Part shown: piece after piece, positions 51,097 through 60,493 of the stretch
Position numbering within the stretch: the first letter of the stretch is position 1
Layout of the letters: the number at the start of each line of letters is the position of its first letter
Origin: Methylobacterium nonmethylotrophicum
GTDB lineage: Bacteria > Pseudomonadota > Alphaproteobacteria > Rhizobiales > Beijerinckiaceae
Direction of reading: 5' to 3'
Length of the DNA stretch: 64,000 bases
NCBI RefSeq assembly: GCF_004745635.1
Contig: NZ_SRLB01000014.1
Span: 62,001 to 126,000 of the forward strand
The notes under the pieces: generated by a model
What the model saw: the letters and a program-made list of their open reading frames with translations, nothing else
The model's database searches: none
What the model was told of the DNA's origin: nothing
Made by a program: the position numbers and the translations under genes

Positions 51097-52005
51097 ATGG
51101 ATCGCTGGCAGGCCATGCGCATCTTCGCGAAGGTGGCGGAGACGGCGAGCTTTTCCGAGACCGCGCGCCTCCTGCACATGAGCCCGCCGGCCGTGACCCG
51201 GGCCGTGGCGGCCCTCGAGGAAGCGATCGGCGCCCGGCTGTTCGTGCGCACGACGCGCTCGGTGAAGCTCACGGAGGCGGGCGGGCGCTACTACGAGGAT
51301 TGCCGGCGCATCCTGGCCGACATCGTCGAGGCCGAGGCGGCCGCCGCCGGCTCCTACGCGACGCCGTCCGGCACGCTCGCGGTCACGGCCTCGGTCCTGT
51401 TCGGCCAGATGCACGTGCTGCCGATCGTCACCGACTACCTCGACGACTACCCGAGCATGGCGGCGCGGACGTTGTTCGTGGACCGCCAGGTCAACATCGT
51501 CGAGGAGGGCATCGACGTCGCGATCCGCATCGGCCACCTGGCGGATTCCGGCTTCACGGCGGTCCGGGTCGGCGCGGTGCGCCGCGTGGTCTGCGGCGCG
51601 CCGGCCTATTTCGAGCGCCATGGCGTCCCGCAGACCCCGCAGGACCTGAAGGACCACCGCATCGCCATGTCGACGGGCGCCTGGGCCTCGCCGGAATGGC
51701 GGTTCGCGCAGGACCAGCGCGTGACGGTCCATCCCGCCCTGGTGAGCAACACCAACGCGGCCGGCATCGCCGCCGCGGTGGCGGGCTGGGGCCTGACGCG
51801 GGCCTTGCACTACCAGATCGGCCCGGCCCTGCGCGAAGGGCGCCTCCGGATCGTGCTCGCCGAGTACGAGGAGGAGCCGCTGCCCATCCACGTGGTCCAT
51901 CCCGAGGGGCGGCAGGCGCCGGCGAAGGTGAGGACGTTCGTCGACCTCGCCGTGTCGCGGCTGCGCGCTAACCCGCTGCTCGATGGAGGGAAACACGGGA
52001 CGTGA
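51097..52005 (+). CDS. LysR-family transcriptional regulator
   Basis: A 302-residue regulator. The N-terminal helix-turn-helix is FAKVAETASFSETARLLHMS then PPAVTRAVAALEEAIGARLF, followed by the linker VRTTRSVKLTEAGGRYYEDC, a CrgA/DsdC-like pattern. The effector domain has GTLAVTASVLFGQMHVLPIV and EGIDVAIRIGHLADSGF. GGAGGAGG lies 7 bases before the ATG. It follows the GST and redox fusion on the same strand, 174 bases away, and may regulate them. Confidence 0.93.
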   Translation: MDRWQAMRIFAKVAETASFSETARLLHMSPPAVTRAVAALEEAIGARLFVRTTRSVKLTEAGGRYYEDCRRILADIVEAEAAAAGSYATPSGTLAVTASVLFGQMHVLPIVTDYLDDYPSMAARTLFVDRQVNIVEEGIDVAIRIGHLADSGFTAVRVGAVRRVVCGAPAYFERHGVPQTPQDLKDHRIAMSTGAWASPEWRFAQDQRVTVHPALVSNTNAAGIAAAVAGWGLTRALHYQIGPALREGRLRIVLAEYEEEPLPIHVVHPEGRQAPAKVRTFVDLAVSRLRANPLLDGGKHGT

Positions 52006-52223
52006 CGGCGGGCACGACCTCTCTCGCCGATCGTGTCCCGTCGCGAGGGCATGCCGACGGCCGGCCACGCGTGCCGGCGACGAGGTCCCCCGCCACAGCG
52101 TCGCGCACCGTGTCCCCGGGCGAGCCGGCCCGTTCGACCCTCGAAAAGCCCGTCGCAGCGGCCCATCGCCCCGGACCGCGAAATGCGGCAGGATGACCCC
52201 GGACCGGCGGCAGGACGACGGCA

Positions 52224-54317
52224 ATGGGAGCGGGCACGAGACCGATGAGCCGGCGCCGCAAGGCAGCCCTGGCGCTCGCCGGCCTCGCCGGCGGCTCGGT
52301 CGTCGCCACCGCGATCTGGCTCGGGTCGGTCCTCGCCCAGCTGCCGCCCATCGACCTCGTCGCGGCCGAGGCCCGCTCGGCGGTCGTCCTCGACCGCGCG
52401 GGCGCCCTGCTGCGCCCCTTCGCCACCGCGGACGGGCGCTGGCGGCTGCCGCTCGAGCCCGCGGCGACCGATCCCCGCTTCCTCGCCATGCTGACGGCCT
52501 ACGAGGACCGCCGCTTCCGCGCCCATCCGGGCTTCGACCCGGCGGCGCTCCTGCGGGCGGCCGGGCAGTGGCTCGTCGCCGGGCGGATCGTGTCGGGCGC
52601 CTCGACCCTGTCGATGCAGGTGGCGCGCCTCATCGAGCCGCGGGGCGAGCGCTCGCTGAACGCCAAGCTGCGCCAGGTCGCCCGGGCGGTCGCGCTGGAG
52701 CGGCGCCTCGGCAAGGACGGCATCCTGCGGCTCTACCTGGCCCTCGCGCCCTATGGCGGGCCGGTCGAGGGCCTGCGCGCCGCGAGCCTCGCCTATCTCG
52801 GGCGCGAGCCGACCCGCCTCACCCTGGCGGAGGCGGCCCTGCTGGTCGCCCTGCCGCAGGCGCCGGAAGCGCGCCGGCCCGACCGGTTCCCGCAGGCCGC
52901 CCGCCGGGCCCGCGACCGGGTGCTCGACATCGCGGCCGCCCGCGGCGTCGTCCCGGCCGAGGAGGCGGTGGCCGCCAAGGCCGAGCCGGTGCCGATGGCC
53001 CGAAAACCCTTCCCGATGCTCGCGCCCCATGCCGCCGAGGCCGCCCTGGCGCAGGAGCCCGGCCGGCGCGTGCACCGCCTGACCCTCGACGCCCGGCTCC
53101 AGGCCCGCCTCGAGCCGCTCGCGGCGGAGCGGGCGGCGGCGCTCGGGCCCGGGCTGTCGGCGGCGATCCTCGTTGTCGACAACGCCACCGGCGAGGTGCG
53201 GGCGCAGGTCGGCAGCGCCGGCTACCTCGACATGGCGCGCGCGGGCGCCATCGACATGACGGCGGCGATCCGCTCGCCGGGCTCGGCGCTCAAGCCCTTC
53301 GTCTACGCCATGGCGTTCGAGGCCGGGCTCGCGCACCCTGAGACCCTGATCGAGGACCGCCCGTCGCGCTTCGGCGCCTCCTACGCGCCGGAGAACTTCG
53401 ACCTCACCTTCCAGGGCACCGTGACGGCGCGGCGCGCGCTCCAGCTCTCCCTCAACGTGCCGGCGGTGGAGCTGATGGAGGCGGTGGGCCCGGCCCGCTT
53501 CATCGCCCGCCTGCGCGCCGCCGGCGCCGGGATCGTCCTGCCGCGGGACGCCGCCCCCGGCCTGCCGGTGGCGCTCGGGGGCCTCGGCATCACGCTCAGC
53601 GACCTCGCCCGGCTCTATGCCGGGCTCGCCCGCGGCGGCTCCGTGCCGGCCTTGCGCCGGCGCCTCGACGTCCCGGCGGAGCCCGGGACGGTTCCGCCGC
53701 GCATCGCCGAGCCGGTGGCGGCCTGGTACGTCGCCGATAGTTTACGCGGCACGCCCCCGCCGGAGAGCGCCCTGCCCAACCGCCTCGCCTACAAGACCGG
53801 CACGTCCTACGGCTACCGCGACGCCTGGGCGGTGGGGTTCGACCGAAGGCACACCGTTGCGGTCTGGCTCGGGCGGCCGGACGGGGCCGGGGTGCCGGGC
53901 CTCGTTGGGCGGGTCGCGGCCGCGCCCCTGCTGTTCGACGCCGTCGCGCGGCTCGGGGCCGAGCCCGAGCCGGTGCCGCGGCCCCCCGACGCCCTGGTGG
54001 CGACGACGAGCGCCCTGCCGCCCCCCTTGCGCCACCTGCGCCGCGACGCCGCCGCGGGCCCGGCCGACCGCCTGCGCATCGCCTACCCGCCGGACGGGGC
54101 CCGGATCGATCTCGGCGCCCATGAGGGCGCGCCGGCCGGCCTCGCCCTCAAGGCGCTGGGCGGCACCCTGCCGCTGACCTGGCTCGTCGGCGGCCTGCCG
54201 GTGACCGAATCCGACCGCCGCCAGGCCGAGTGGCAGCCCGACGGGGCCGGCTTCGTGCGCATCTCGGTGCTCGACGCGGCGGGCGCGAGCGACAGCGTCA
54301 TGGTGCGGATCGAGTAG
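52224..54317 (+). CDS. pbpC: Penicillin-binding protein 1C
   Basis: A 697-residue bifunctional peptidoglycan synthase anchored by one N-terminal helix (residues 14-39). The glycosyltransferase domain has the EDRRF motif (94-98) and GASTLSMQVARL; the transpeptidase has S354-A-L-K357 as SxxK, S409-L-N411 as SxN and KTGT at 524-527. A C-terminal BiPBP_C domain (about 610-697) closes the protein, as in E. coli PBP1C. ATG 52224 or 52245 may be the start; neither has a strong ribosome site. The alpha-2-macroglobulin gene that often precedes pbpC is absent here. Confidence 0.94.
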   Translation: MGAGTRPMSRRRKAALALAGLAGGSVVATAIWLGSVLAQLPPIDLVAAEARSAVVLDRAGALLRPFATADGRWRLPLEPAATDPRFLAMLTAYEDRRFRAHPGFDPAALLRAAGQWLVAGRIVSGASTLSMQVARLIEPRGERSLNAKLRQVARAVALERRLGKDGILRLYLALAPYGGPVEGLRAASLAYLGREPTRLTLAEAALLVALPQAPEARRPDRFPQAARRARDRVLDIAAARGVVPAEEAVAAKAEPVPMARKPFPMLAPHAAEAALAQEPGRRVHRLTLDARLQARLEPLAAERAAALGPGLSAAILVVDNATGEVRAQVGSAGYLDMARAGAIDMTAAIRSPGSALKPFVYAMAFEAGLAHPETLIEDRPSRFGASYAPENFDLTFQGTVTARRALQLSLNVPAVELMEAVGPARFIARLRAAGAGIVLPRDAAPGLPVALGGLGITLSDLARLYAGLARGGSVPALRRRLDVPAEPGTVPPRIAEPVAAWYVADSLRGTPPPESALPNRLAYKTGTSYGYRDAWAVGFDRRHTVAVWLGRPDGAGVPGLVGRVAAAPLLFDAVARLGAEPEPVPRPPDALVATTSALPPPLRHLRRDAAAGPADRLRIAYPPDGARIDLGAHEGAPAGLALKALGGTLPLTWLVGGLPVTESDRRQAEWQPDGAGFVRISVLDAAGASDSVMVRIE

Positions 54318-54443
54318 CCCCGACCCCATTTTCGCGGGGTTCGCCCAGCGTCACCGGGGGATCGTTTCGCGCCCCGCCCCGTTCCCCCCTCGTGGAAAGC
54401 GTGGCGCATCGGGCCCGCCGCGCAAGCGTTGGATGTGCGTCGC

Positions 54444-56495
54444 ATGGCGGATGGGCGAGACGATCGCAGGCGGGTGTTTCCCACCAGGCCGGCCCGGGTC
54501 CAGGCCGCCGAGACCCCCGGCGACGGGCTCGCGGCCCCCCTCGTCATCGCGGCGGTGATCGTGGCGGCCCTGTATTTCGGCCGCGAGATCCTGATCCCGA
54601 TCGTCATCGCGGTGCTCCTGAGCTTCGTGCTCGGGCCCTTGGTGGCGCTCCTGCGCAAGCTCCGGCTCGGGCGCCTGCCGTCGGTCGGCGTCGCGGTGCT
54701 GCTGCTGCTCGCCGTGGTGGCGGGCCTCGGCGCGCTGATCGGCATGCAGCTCGCCGATCTCTCGACCGGCCTGCCGCGCTACCAGCGCACCATCGCCCAG
54801 AAGGCCGAGAACCTGAAATCCGGTCCGCTCGGCGACATCGCCGGGTATCTGCGCAGCATCAACCACCAGATCCAGCAGGCCGGCGCGGCCGAGCAGAAGC
54901 CGCAGGAGAAGCCCGAACCGGGCAGGCGCGCCGCCCCGCCGGCGGTGCAGAACCCCGACAAGCCGCTTCTGGTCGAGGTGCGCGACCGCGAGCCCGGCCC
55001 GGTCGAGCTCGCCGAGAAGGTGCTGGCCCCGGTGGTCTCGCCGCTCGCCACCCTCGGCATCGTCTTCGTGGTGCTGATCTTCATCCTGGTCCAGCGCGAG
55101 GACCTGCGCGACCGGATGATCCGCCTCGTCGGCTCGAGCGACCTTCACCGGACCACCGTGGCGATGGACGACGCGGCGCGGCGCCTGAGCCGGTTCTTCC
55201 TGGTCCAGCTCGCCCTCAATGCCGGCTTCGGCCTCGTCATCGGCGTCGGTCTGTGGCTGATTGGCGTGCCGAACCCGATCCTGTGGGGCATCTTCACCGC
55301 GCTGATGCGCTTCGTGCCCTATATCGGCGCCTTCCTGTCGGCCCTGCTGCCGCTGGCGCTGGCGGCCGCCGTCGATCCGGGCTGGAACATGGTGCTGGCG
55401 ACCGCGGCCCTGTTCCTGGTGCTCGAGCCCCTGGTCGGCCAGTTCATCGAGCCCCTGGTCTACGGCCACTCCACCGGCCTGTCGCCCTTCGCGGTGCTGG
55501 TCTCGGCGCTGTTCTGGACCTGGCTCTGGGGGCCGGTCGGGCTCCTGCTCTCGACGCCGCTCACCGTCTGCCTCGTGGTGCTCGGCCGCCACGTCGACAA
55601 GCTCGAATTCCTCGACGTCCTGTTCGGCGACCGGCCGGCCCTGACCCCGGTCGAGAACTTCTACCAGCGCATGCTGGCCGACGATCAGGACGAGGCGCAG
55701 GAGCTGGCGGAGGTCATCCTCGCCCAGTGCTCGCTCTCGTCCTACTACGACGAGGTCGCCCTCAAGGGCCTCCAGCTCGCCGCCACGGATGCCCGCCGCG
55801 GCGTCCTGACCGAGGACCAGCTCGACCGCATCCGCATCGGCATCGCGCAGCTGATCGAGGACCTCTCCGACCGCGACGATACCGCGCCCTCGGCGCGCCC
55901 GACCCTCGCCGGGCGCCTGCTGCCGAGCCGGGCGGAGGAGGAGATGCCCTGCGAAGCCGCGCCGGCGGTGCCGGACGCCCCGGCCCCGGACCGGCTGCCG
56001 GAGGCCTGGCGGCGCGAGGGCGCGGTCCTGTGCGTCGCCGGCCGCGGGCCCCTCGACGAGGCCGCCTCGATGATGCTGGCCCAGCTCCTCGGCAAGCACG
56101 GCTTCGGCACGCGGGTGGTGCCGTTCGAGGCGGTGTCGCGGACGGCGATCGGCGCGCTCGAGGCCGCCGAGGCCCGGATGATCTGCATCTCCTACCTCGA
56201 GATCAGCGGCACGCCCGCCCACCTGCGCTACCTCGTCCAGCGGGTGCGGCGCCGGGCCCCGGAGGCGCAGATCCTGGTCGGGCTGTGGCCGGCGGACGAC
56301 GCGGTGCTGACCGATCCCGGCGCCCGCGAATCGATCGGCGCCGACCACTACGCCGTGTCCCTGCGCGAGGGCGTCGAGGCCTGCCTCGAGGCGGTGCGGG
56401 AGGTGCCGACCGCCGAGCCCGCTCCCGCCGGATCCCCGGTCGCCGAGCCCTCTGCCGCCGAGCCCCGCCGCGAGCCGGCACCCGCCGGGGCATGA
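54444..56495 (+). CDS. AI-2E-family membrane protein with a C-terminal cobalamin-binding-like domain
   Basis: A 683-residue protein. Residues about 20-380 are the AI-2E/PerM transporter domain with seven or eight hydrophobic helices and the late signatures MRFVPYIGAFLSALLPLALA and EPLVYGHSTGLSPFAVLVSA. A loop after the third helix is Gln/Pro/Glu-rich. Residues about 520-650 form an extra soluble domain (EGAVLCVAGRGPLDEAASMM, CISYLEISGTPAHLRYLVQR, AQILVGLWPADD) that looks like a B12-binding Rossmann fold without its histidine. Function of both parts is unknown; AI-2 export is only the family name. ATG 54444 is preferred to an in-frame TTG at 54429. Confidence 0.85.
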   Translation: MADGRDDRRRVFPTRPARVQAAETPGDGLAAPLVIAAVIVAALYFGREILIPIVIAVLLSFVLGPLVALLRKLRLGRLPSVGVAVLLLLAVVAGLGALIGMQLADLSTGLPRYQRTIAQKAENLKSGPLGDIAGYLRSINHQIQQAGAAEQKPQEKPEPGRRAAPPAVQNPDKPLLVEVRDREPGPVELAEKVLAPVVSPLATLGIVFVVLIFILVQREDLRDRMIRLVGSSDLHRTTVAMDDAARRLSRFFLVQLALNAGFGLVIGVGLWLIGVPNPILWGIFTALMRFVPYIGAFLSALLPLALAAAVDPGWNMVLATAALFLVLEPLVGQFIEPLVYGHSTGLSPFAVLVSALFWTWLWGPVGLLLSTPLTVCLVVLGRHVDKLEFLDVLFGDRPALTPVENFYQRMLADDQDEAQELAEVILAQCSLSSYYDEVALKGLQLAATDARRGVLTEDQLDRIRIGIAQLIEDLSDRDDTAPSARPTLAGRLLPSRAEEEMPCEAAPAVPDAPAPDRLPEAWRREGAVLCVAGRGPLDEAASMMLAQLLGKHGFGTRVVPFEAVSRTAIGALEAAEARMICISYLEISGTPAHLRYLVQRVRRRAPEAQILVGLWPADDAVLTDPGARESIGADHYAVSLREGVEACLEAVREVPTAEPAPAGSPVAEPSAAEPRREPAPAGA

Positions 56496-56589
56496 GGCCG
56501 CCGCTGCGGGGCTTGACGCCGGCGCCGCTCCGTCCTTTCGATCCGGCGGGAATGGGCCGAGGGCCCGCCGAGCCGGAATCGGGGACAGC

Positions 56590-57381
56590 ATGAGCGTGGT
56601 GGATTTCGCGCGGTTCGTGGACGAGCTCGCCACCCAGTCGGGCCAGGCCATCCTGCCCTTCTTCCGCGCCGCCTTCGCCACCGAGGACAAGTCCAAGGGA
56701 TCCGCCGCCTTCGACCCGGTCACCGAGGCCGACCGGGCCGGCGAGGCGGTGATGCGCCAGCTGATCAAGCGCAGCTTCCCGGACCACGGCATCCTGGGCG
56801 AGGAGTTCGGCTCCGAGCGCGAGGACGCGGAATATGTCTGGGTGCTCGACCCGATCGACGGCACCCGCGGCTTCATCGCCGGCCTGCCGATCTGGGGCAC
56901 GCTGATCGGGCTCACCCGCGGCGGCGTGCCCTGCTACGGGCTGATGAACCAGCCCTTCACCGGCGAGCGCTTCTTCGGCGACGGCGAGGCCGCCCACTAC
57001 AAGGGCCCGCATGGCAGCCGCCGCCTGCGCACCCGCCGGAAGGGCGACCTGGCGGAAGCCATCCTCCACACCACCGACCCGCGCCTGTTCGGCGAGGGCA
57101 CGTCGGACCGGCAGGCCTACGAGCGGGTCGAGACGGCCAGCCGCCTCGCCCGCTACGGCGCCGACTGCTACGCCTACGCGATGCTGGCCGCCGGCCACAT
57201 CGACCTCGTGGTGGAGGCCGCGCTCAAGCCCTACGACATCGTGGCGATGATCCCGGTGATCGAGGGCGCCGGCGGAATCGTCACCACCTGGGAGGGAACG
57301 TCCGCCGCGAAAGGCGGGCGGATCGTGGCGGCGGGCGACAAGCGGCTGCACGAGGCGGCGCTGGCGCTGCTGAACGCCTGA
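56590..57381 (+). CDS. hisN: Histidinol-phosphatase, inositol-monophosphatase family
   Basis: A 263-residue Mg2+-dependent phosphatase. The metal ligands are E71 in GILGEEFG and D87, I89 and D90 in WVLDPIDGTRG; FDPVTEADRAGE precedes them, and the C-terminal metal-binding Asp is in ALKPYDIVAMIPVIEGAGG. The wording of these motifs matches HisN of alpha- and actinobacteria rather than inositol phosphatase SuhB. It would remove phosphate from histidinol phosphate in histidine biosynthesis. GGGGACAGC precedes the ATG. Confidence 0.9.
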   Translation: MSVVDFARFVDELATQSGQAILPFFRAAFATEDKSKGSAAFDPVTEADRAGEAVMRQLIKRSFPDHGILGEEFGSEREDAEYVWVLDPIDGTRGFIAGLPIWGTLIGLTRGGVPCYGLMNQPFTGERFFGDGEAAHYKGPHGSRRLRTRRKGDLAEAILHTTDPRLFGEGTSDRQAYERVETASRLARYGADCYAYAMLAAGHIDLVVEAALKPYDIVAMIPVIEGAGGIVTTWEGTSAAKGGRIVAAGDKRLHEAALALLNA

Positions 57382-57419
57382 CGACACCGTCCGGCCGGCC
57401 TTACGGCGGCAGGAGCCCC

Positions 57420-57479
57420 GGCAGGTCCGGCAAGGGCAGGTCCGGCAAGGGCAGGTCCGGCAAGGGCAGGTCCGGCGAG
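57420..57479. repeat. Tandem repeat, 4 x 15 bp
   Basis: Unit GGCAGGTCCGGCAAG, four copies starting at 57420, 57435, 57450 and 57465; the fourth differs by one base. It lies 39 bases after hisN in a non-coding stretch. Confidence 0.9.
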
Positions 57480-57699
57480 GCCGGACGTGACCGGCGCGCG
57501 CGGGAGCGGCGGCCGGTCGACCCCGTCCGCGCCAGCGCGCCGGTGCGCTCCCGCGCATCGCCACACGCCTTGCGCGACGTCGTCCAGTCCCGACACCTGC
57601 CCCAGGTGCAGGCTCGATCTCGACTCGGACGTTGTTGACGTCATGTGCGCTTGAGCACACAGTGACTCACGACGACTTGACGCTCACTTGGTCGCCTCC

Positions 57700-58254
57700 G
57701 CCGGACACCAGAGCAGGTCAGCCCCCTGTTCCGCGATTTCCGGGTGATCAGCCGGCGCGGCGACAACACGTCCGGCACGGTGTTCGTGAGCTACAACTTC
57801 ACGGACGATCTCTCGGCCAGCGTCGTCGGCACCATCGCCCACTTCGAGAACGATTTCGTGCCGGGAGCGGTCCTGCCGTTTCCCCTGCGGATCCAGCGCC
57901 CGAACATCAACAGCACCGTCTACCGGGTCGGCGTGGACGCAACCTATCGGGTGACTCCCGACTCATCCGTGGGACCGACCGCGAGCCTCCGCTACCGCGA
58001 CCGGAACGGGTTCCTGCCGACCCTGATGCAGTTCGCGCCGGCCAACACCCGGTACGGGCTCGGCGGCGTGGCGCAGTACGCGGTCACGGACGCGCTGACG
58101 CTCAAGGGTCGGTCGAACGGATCTGGATCCACACGCGGCGCATGCCCGATCGGGTCGACGCGAGCACCGGGCTCGTCCTTCCGGGAACCGGCGTGATCGC
58201 CCTGGCCACCCAGAGGCCTGGGCCTTCGCCGGCAGCCTGACCTACCGCTTCTGA
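57700..58254 (+). pseudogene. Outer-membrane beta-barrel protein remnant with two frameshifts
   Basis: Frame 1 (about 57700-58108) encodes SPLFRDFRVISRRGDNTSGT, SYNFTDDLSASVVGTIAHFE and RYGLGGVAQYAVTDALTLKG, alternating amphipathic strands of an outer-membrane barrel. The continuation VERIWIHTRRMPDRVDASTG lies in a second frame, and the end HPEAWAFAGSLTYRF, with the terminal Phe of barrel proteins, is in the third frame up to TGA 58252-58254. Joined, the three give one convincing C-terminal barrel. The N-terminal half and any start codon with ribosome site are missing. So it is a truncated, twice-frameshifted relic. Confidence 0.75.
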
Positions 58255-58263
58255 GAGGGGCAC

Positions 58264-58632
58264 ATGAGTTCCGCACGCCTCTGGATGGCTCTCGGCAGCC
58301 TCCTCGTCGCCGCGATGCCGACCCCGGGCGCGGCCCAGCCCACCCCGCCGGACGAGGCGCTGGCGCCGGCCGTCAGCACCGTCGCGCCCGCCATGCCGGA
58401 CGACCGGCGCTGCCCGGAAGGCCGCGGGCCGTCGGGGCGGTGCGTCAACCCGGCCCTCGCCCTGGCGGGACGGGACCGCCGCATCGTCTTCACCCAGCCG
58501 CGCCTCTCCTTCCTGGCCCCGCCCCGCGTCCTGCCGAGCGCGACGGTGACGAGCGACCGCCTGTTCCGCTCGCCCAACAACCCGATCACGGATGCCGACG
58601 TCGAGATCAGCCGGATCCTCGGCCTGCGCTGA
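58264..58632 (+). CDS. Small exported protein of unknown function
   Basis: A 122-residue protein with a signal peptide (ARLWMALGSLLVAAMPTPGAAQ, cleavage after AAA or AAQ). GAGAGGGG precedes the ATG by 3 bases. The mature part has two cysteines in RRCPEGRGPSGRCVNPALAL, a likely disulfide loop, and ends in FRSPNNPITDADVEISRILG. I do not recognise it. It starts 9 bases after the relic of the outer-membrane protein, so it may have been its operon partner. Confidence 0.7.
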   Translation: MSSARLWMALGSLLVAAMPTPGAAQPTPPDEALAPAVSTVAPAMPDDRRCPEGRGPSGRCVNPALALAGRDRRIVFTQPRLSFLAPPRVLPSATVTSDRLFRSPNNPITDADVEISRILGLR

Positions 58633-58705
58633 GCGACGGCCCGCGGCGATCGTCGGGCGATCGCCCGCGCGGGCCGCCGGCGCGGTGCGGCACGCCTCGC
58701 ATCGG

Positions 58706-59629
58706 TCAGGCGGCGTCCGAAGCCGAGAGGCACGCCATCGCGGCGGCGTGCGAGCGGTCGAGCAGCGAGAGGCGCCCTGCGATGTTGCTGTCGAGCGCCG
58801 CGACGAGTTCCGGGCGAGCGCGCAGGCGGCCACGGGCATCGACCTCGATGTCGCCGTCGGCGGCGGCGGCCTTGAGGAGAGTGCGAACATGGGTGCGCGA
58901 CACGCAGAACCGCCGGCCGAAATCCGTGTAGTCGACCGCAACCCATCCGTCCGGACGGAGGTGCTGCCGGCGGACGAGCCTCATGAGCATCAGCATGCCG
59001 GCCGATGCCGAGTAGAAGCGCAGAAGCCGTGTATTCGCGAGAATGATCTCCCGCGCCATGGTCTGGAGCGTCGCGATCCAGGCCCCGCGCATCGCCTTGA
59101 GGAACGCGAGATCCTCGGCCAGCGGGAGAGCATAGCGTTCACGGCCGAACAGGACGCCGAGAGGTTCGTAATGCGACCGGACGAAGGCCCGATCGTGGTC
59201 GATCAGCGCCGGCGTCGGCAGGACGATGCGCAATCGCCGGTCGTTGGGAGCCGGGGCGATCCGGAGATGGCCGACCTGCACGAAACGGGCGACGATGAGA
59301 TCGATCTGGCGTGGGCTGGCGACACCGAACCAGCCGACGGTCTCCTTGAGCCGGCTGATCGTCGGCCAGCTCGCCACGTCGTCCTCCCGGTATCCGCCCC
59401 ATAGCGCCATGACGATGCCGTAGACCAGGATCCGCCCGCCATCGAGCATGAGCTCCATCGTCGACGGCTTGGCCTCGTGGAGTTCCAGCACGGCGTCGAT
59501 GTAGACGTCGCGACTGGCGGGGAATCGTGGATCCTGCAGGATCCGGTCGGGTGTCGCGTATGCCCGCTCCGTGGCTTCCAAGACCGCAGGCCCGTTCCGT
59601 CGCCGATGCACGGGGATAGAAATACGCAT
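58706..59629 (-). CDS. Winged-helix DNA-binding-like protein of unknown family
   Basis: A 307-residue protein. The last quarter reads VAVDYTDFGRRFCVSRTHVRTLLKAAAADGDIEVD, a clear helix-turn-helix with wing; an earlier SWPTISRLKETVGWFGVASPRQIDLIVARF suggests a second helix-turn-helix (landmarks only). GGAG lies 5 bases before the ATG. I know no family; the double-helix arrangement resembles regulators of surface-protein genes annotated as hypothetical in this genus. It is divergent from the AT-rich patch and the frameshifted exported gene. Confidence 0.65.
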   Translation of the reverse strand: MRISIPVHRRRNGPAVLEATERAYATPDRILQDPRFPASRDVYIDAVLELHEAKPSTMELMLDGGRILVYGIVMALWGGYREDDVASWPTISRLKETVGWFGVASPRQIDLIVARFVQVGHLRIAPAPNDRRLRIVLPTPALIDHDRAFVRSHYEPLGVLFGRERYALPLAEDLAFLKAMRGAWIATLQTMAREIILANTRLLRFYSASAGMLMLMRLVRRQHLRPDGWVAVDYTDFGRRFCVSRTHVRTLLKAAAADGDIEVDARGRLRARPELVAALDSNIAGRLSLLDRSHAAAMACLSASDAA

Positions 59630-60006
59630 TTTTCTCCATGTGCAGCAACCGCGCGCTCATGATTCTAGGGACGACGCCGCGAAAGACTTCGGCGCGCAGA
59701 AGCGGCCCGTCACTGCCGGCGCGGATGACGGCAATGCGTGGGGTCGTAACCGGTCATGGTGCCGGCGATGCGGCACAGAAAGCCATCGTCAGATCACACT
59801 CGATTTTCCTAGCCATAAGACGCATAAACCGAAGGCTTCTATCCGTAATTATCGCAAACTTAATCCGATATTTGTTTCAATATATGTTGTACTGCGGCGA
59901 TTTTCAAGCACATTTAGCGCGATATAAAACTATCCATATGCCGATAACATAGGTTTCTAAATTAGAATTAAGATATTTTGCTGACGATATGCACGACTAA
60001 TTACAT
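59630..60006. other. AT-rich intergenic patch
   Basis: 377 bases, of which about 59790-60010 is strikingly AT-rich (runs such as TTAGAATTAAGATATTTTGC). The short reading frames in it are not convincing. It probably carries the promoters for the divergent regulator and the exported gene at 60007, or marks foreign DNA. Confidence 0.55.
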
Positions 60007-60424
60007 ATGTCAATTCGCAAAATCAACATTCATTTGATCACCGCCGGCCACCAGAGACGTCCGGCACGAGGAGTGATCACCAGGACGTACGCTGCTCTCA
60101 CGGTTCTCGCCACCCTGGTCTCCAGCCCCGCCTGGGCCGCCTGCCACGTCGATCGCTGTCCGCCCTGTCCCACGGGCGGCGGAATGCCGGTCGCCCAGCC
60201 CACGCAGGTCGCACAGGTCCCGCAGACCGTGATCGGGCCGAGGATCATCCCCACGGTAAACCGTCGGCATCCGCAACGCCCCCACCCCGCCGCCGCCGCC
60301 GGCGACCAATCCCAAGCCGCTGTTCACCTCGTCGACCCAGGAGGCGGCGAAGGGCGCCTTCGTGAAACCCCAGCCCGGCGTGGTGAAGACCCCGGCCAAC
60401 GCCAACACCCGCCAGTTCCGCTGA
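60007..60424 (+). pseudogene. Frameshifted small exported protein
   Basis: The first frame encodes a signal peptide (TYAALTVLATLVSSPAWAAC, mature start ACHVDRCPPCPTGGG) and runs to VIGPRIIPTV at about 60257. The sensible continuation VGIRNAPTPPPPPATNPKPL and then FTSSTQEAAKGAFVKPQPGV up to TARQFR-like NTRQFR and TGA 60422-60424 is in the next frame; reading straight on gives Arg/Pro nonsense. One inserted or missing base in GGTAAACC near 60256 explains it. The start may be ATG 60007 or GTG 60073. Function unknown; a sequencing error is possible. Confidence 0.65.
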
Positions 60425-60493
60425 TCCGGGCCGACGCCGGAGGATCAGGCGGCCTCGGCCGCGTCGCAAGGGGGACCCGCGCGCCGTCCTGGC

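Noticed and set aside
57420..57479. Possible short CRISPR array
   Set aside because: The four units are contiguous 15-mers without spacers, so it is a plain tandem repeat.
59571..59952. Two short plus-strand frames in the AT-rich patch
   Set aside because: No ribosome site, no codon pattern, and they overlap the likely divergent promoters.
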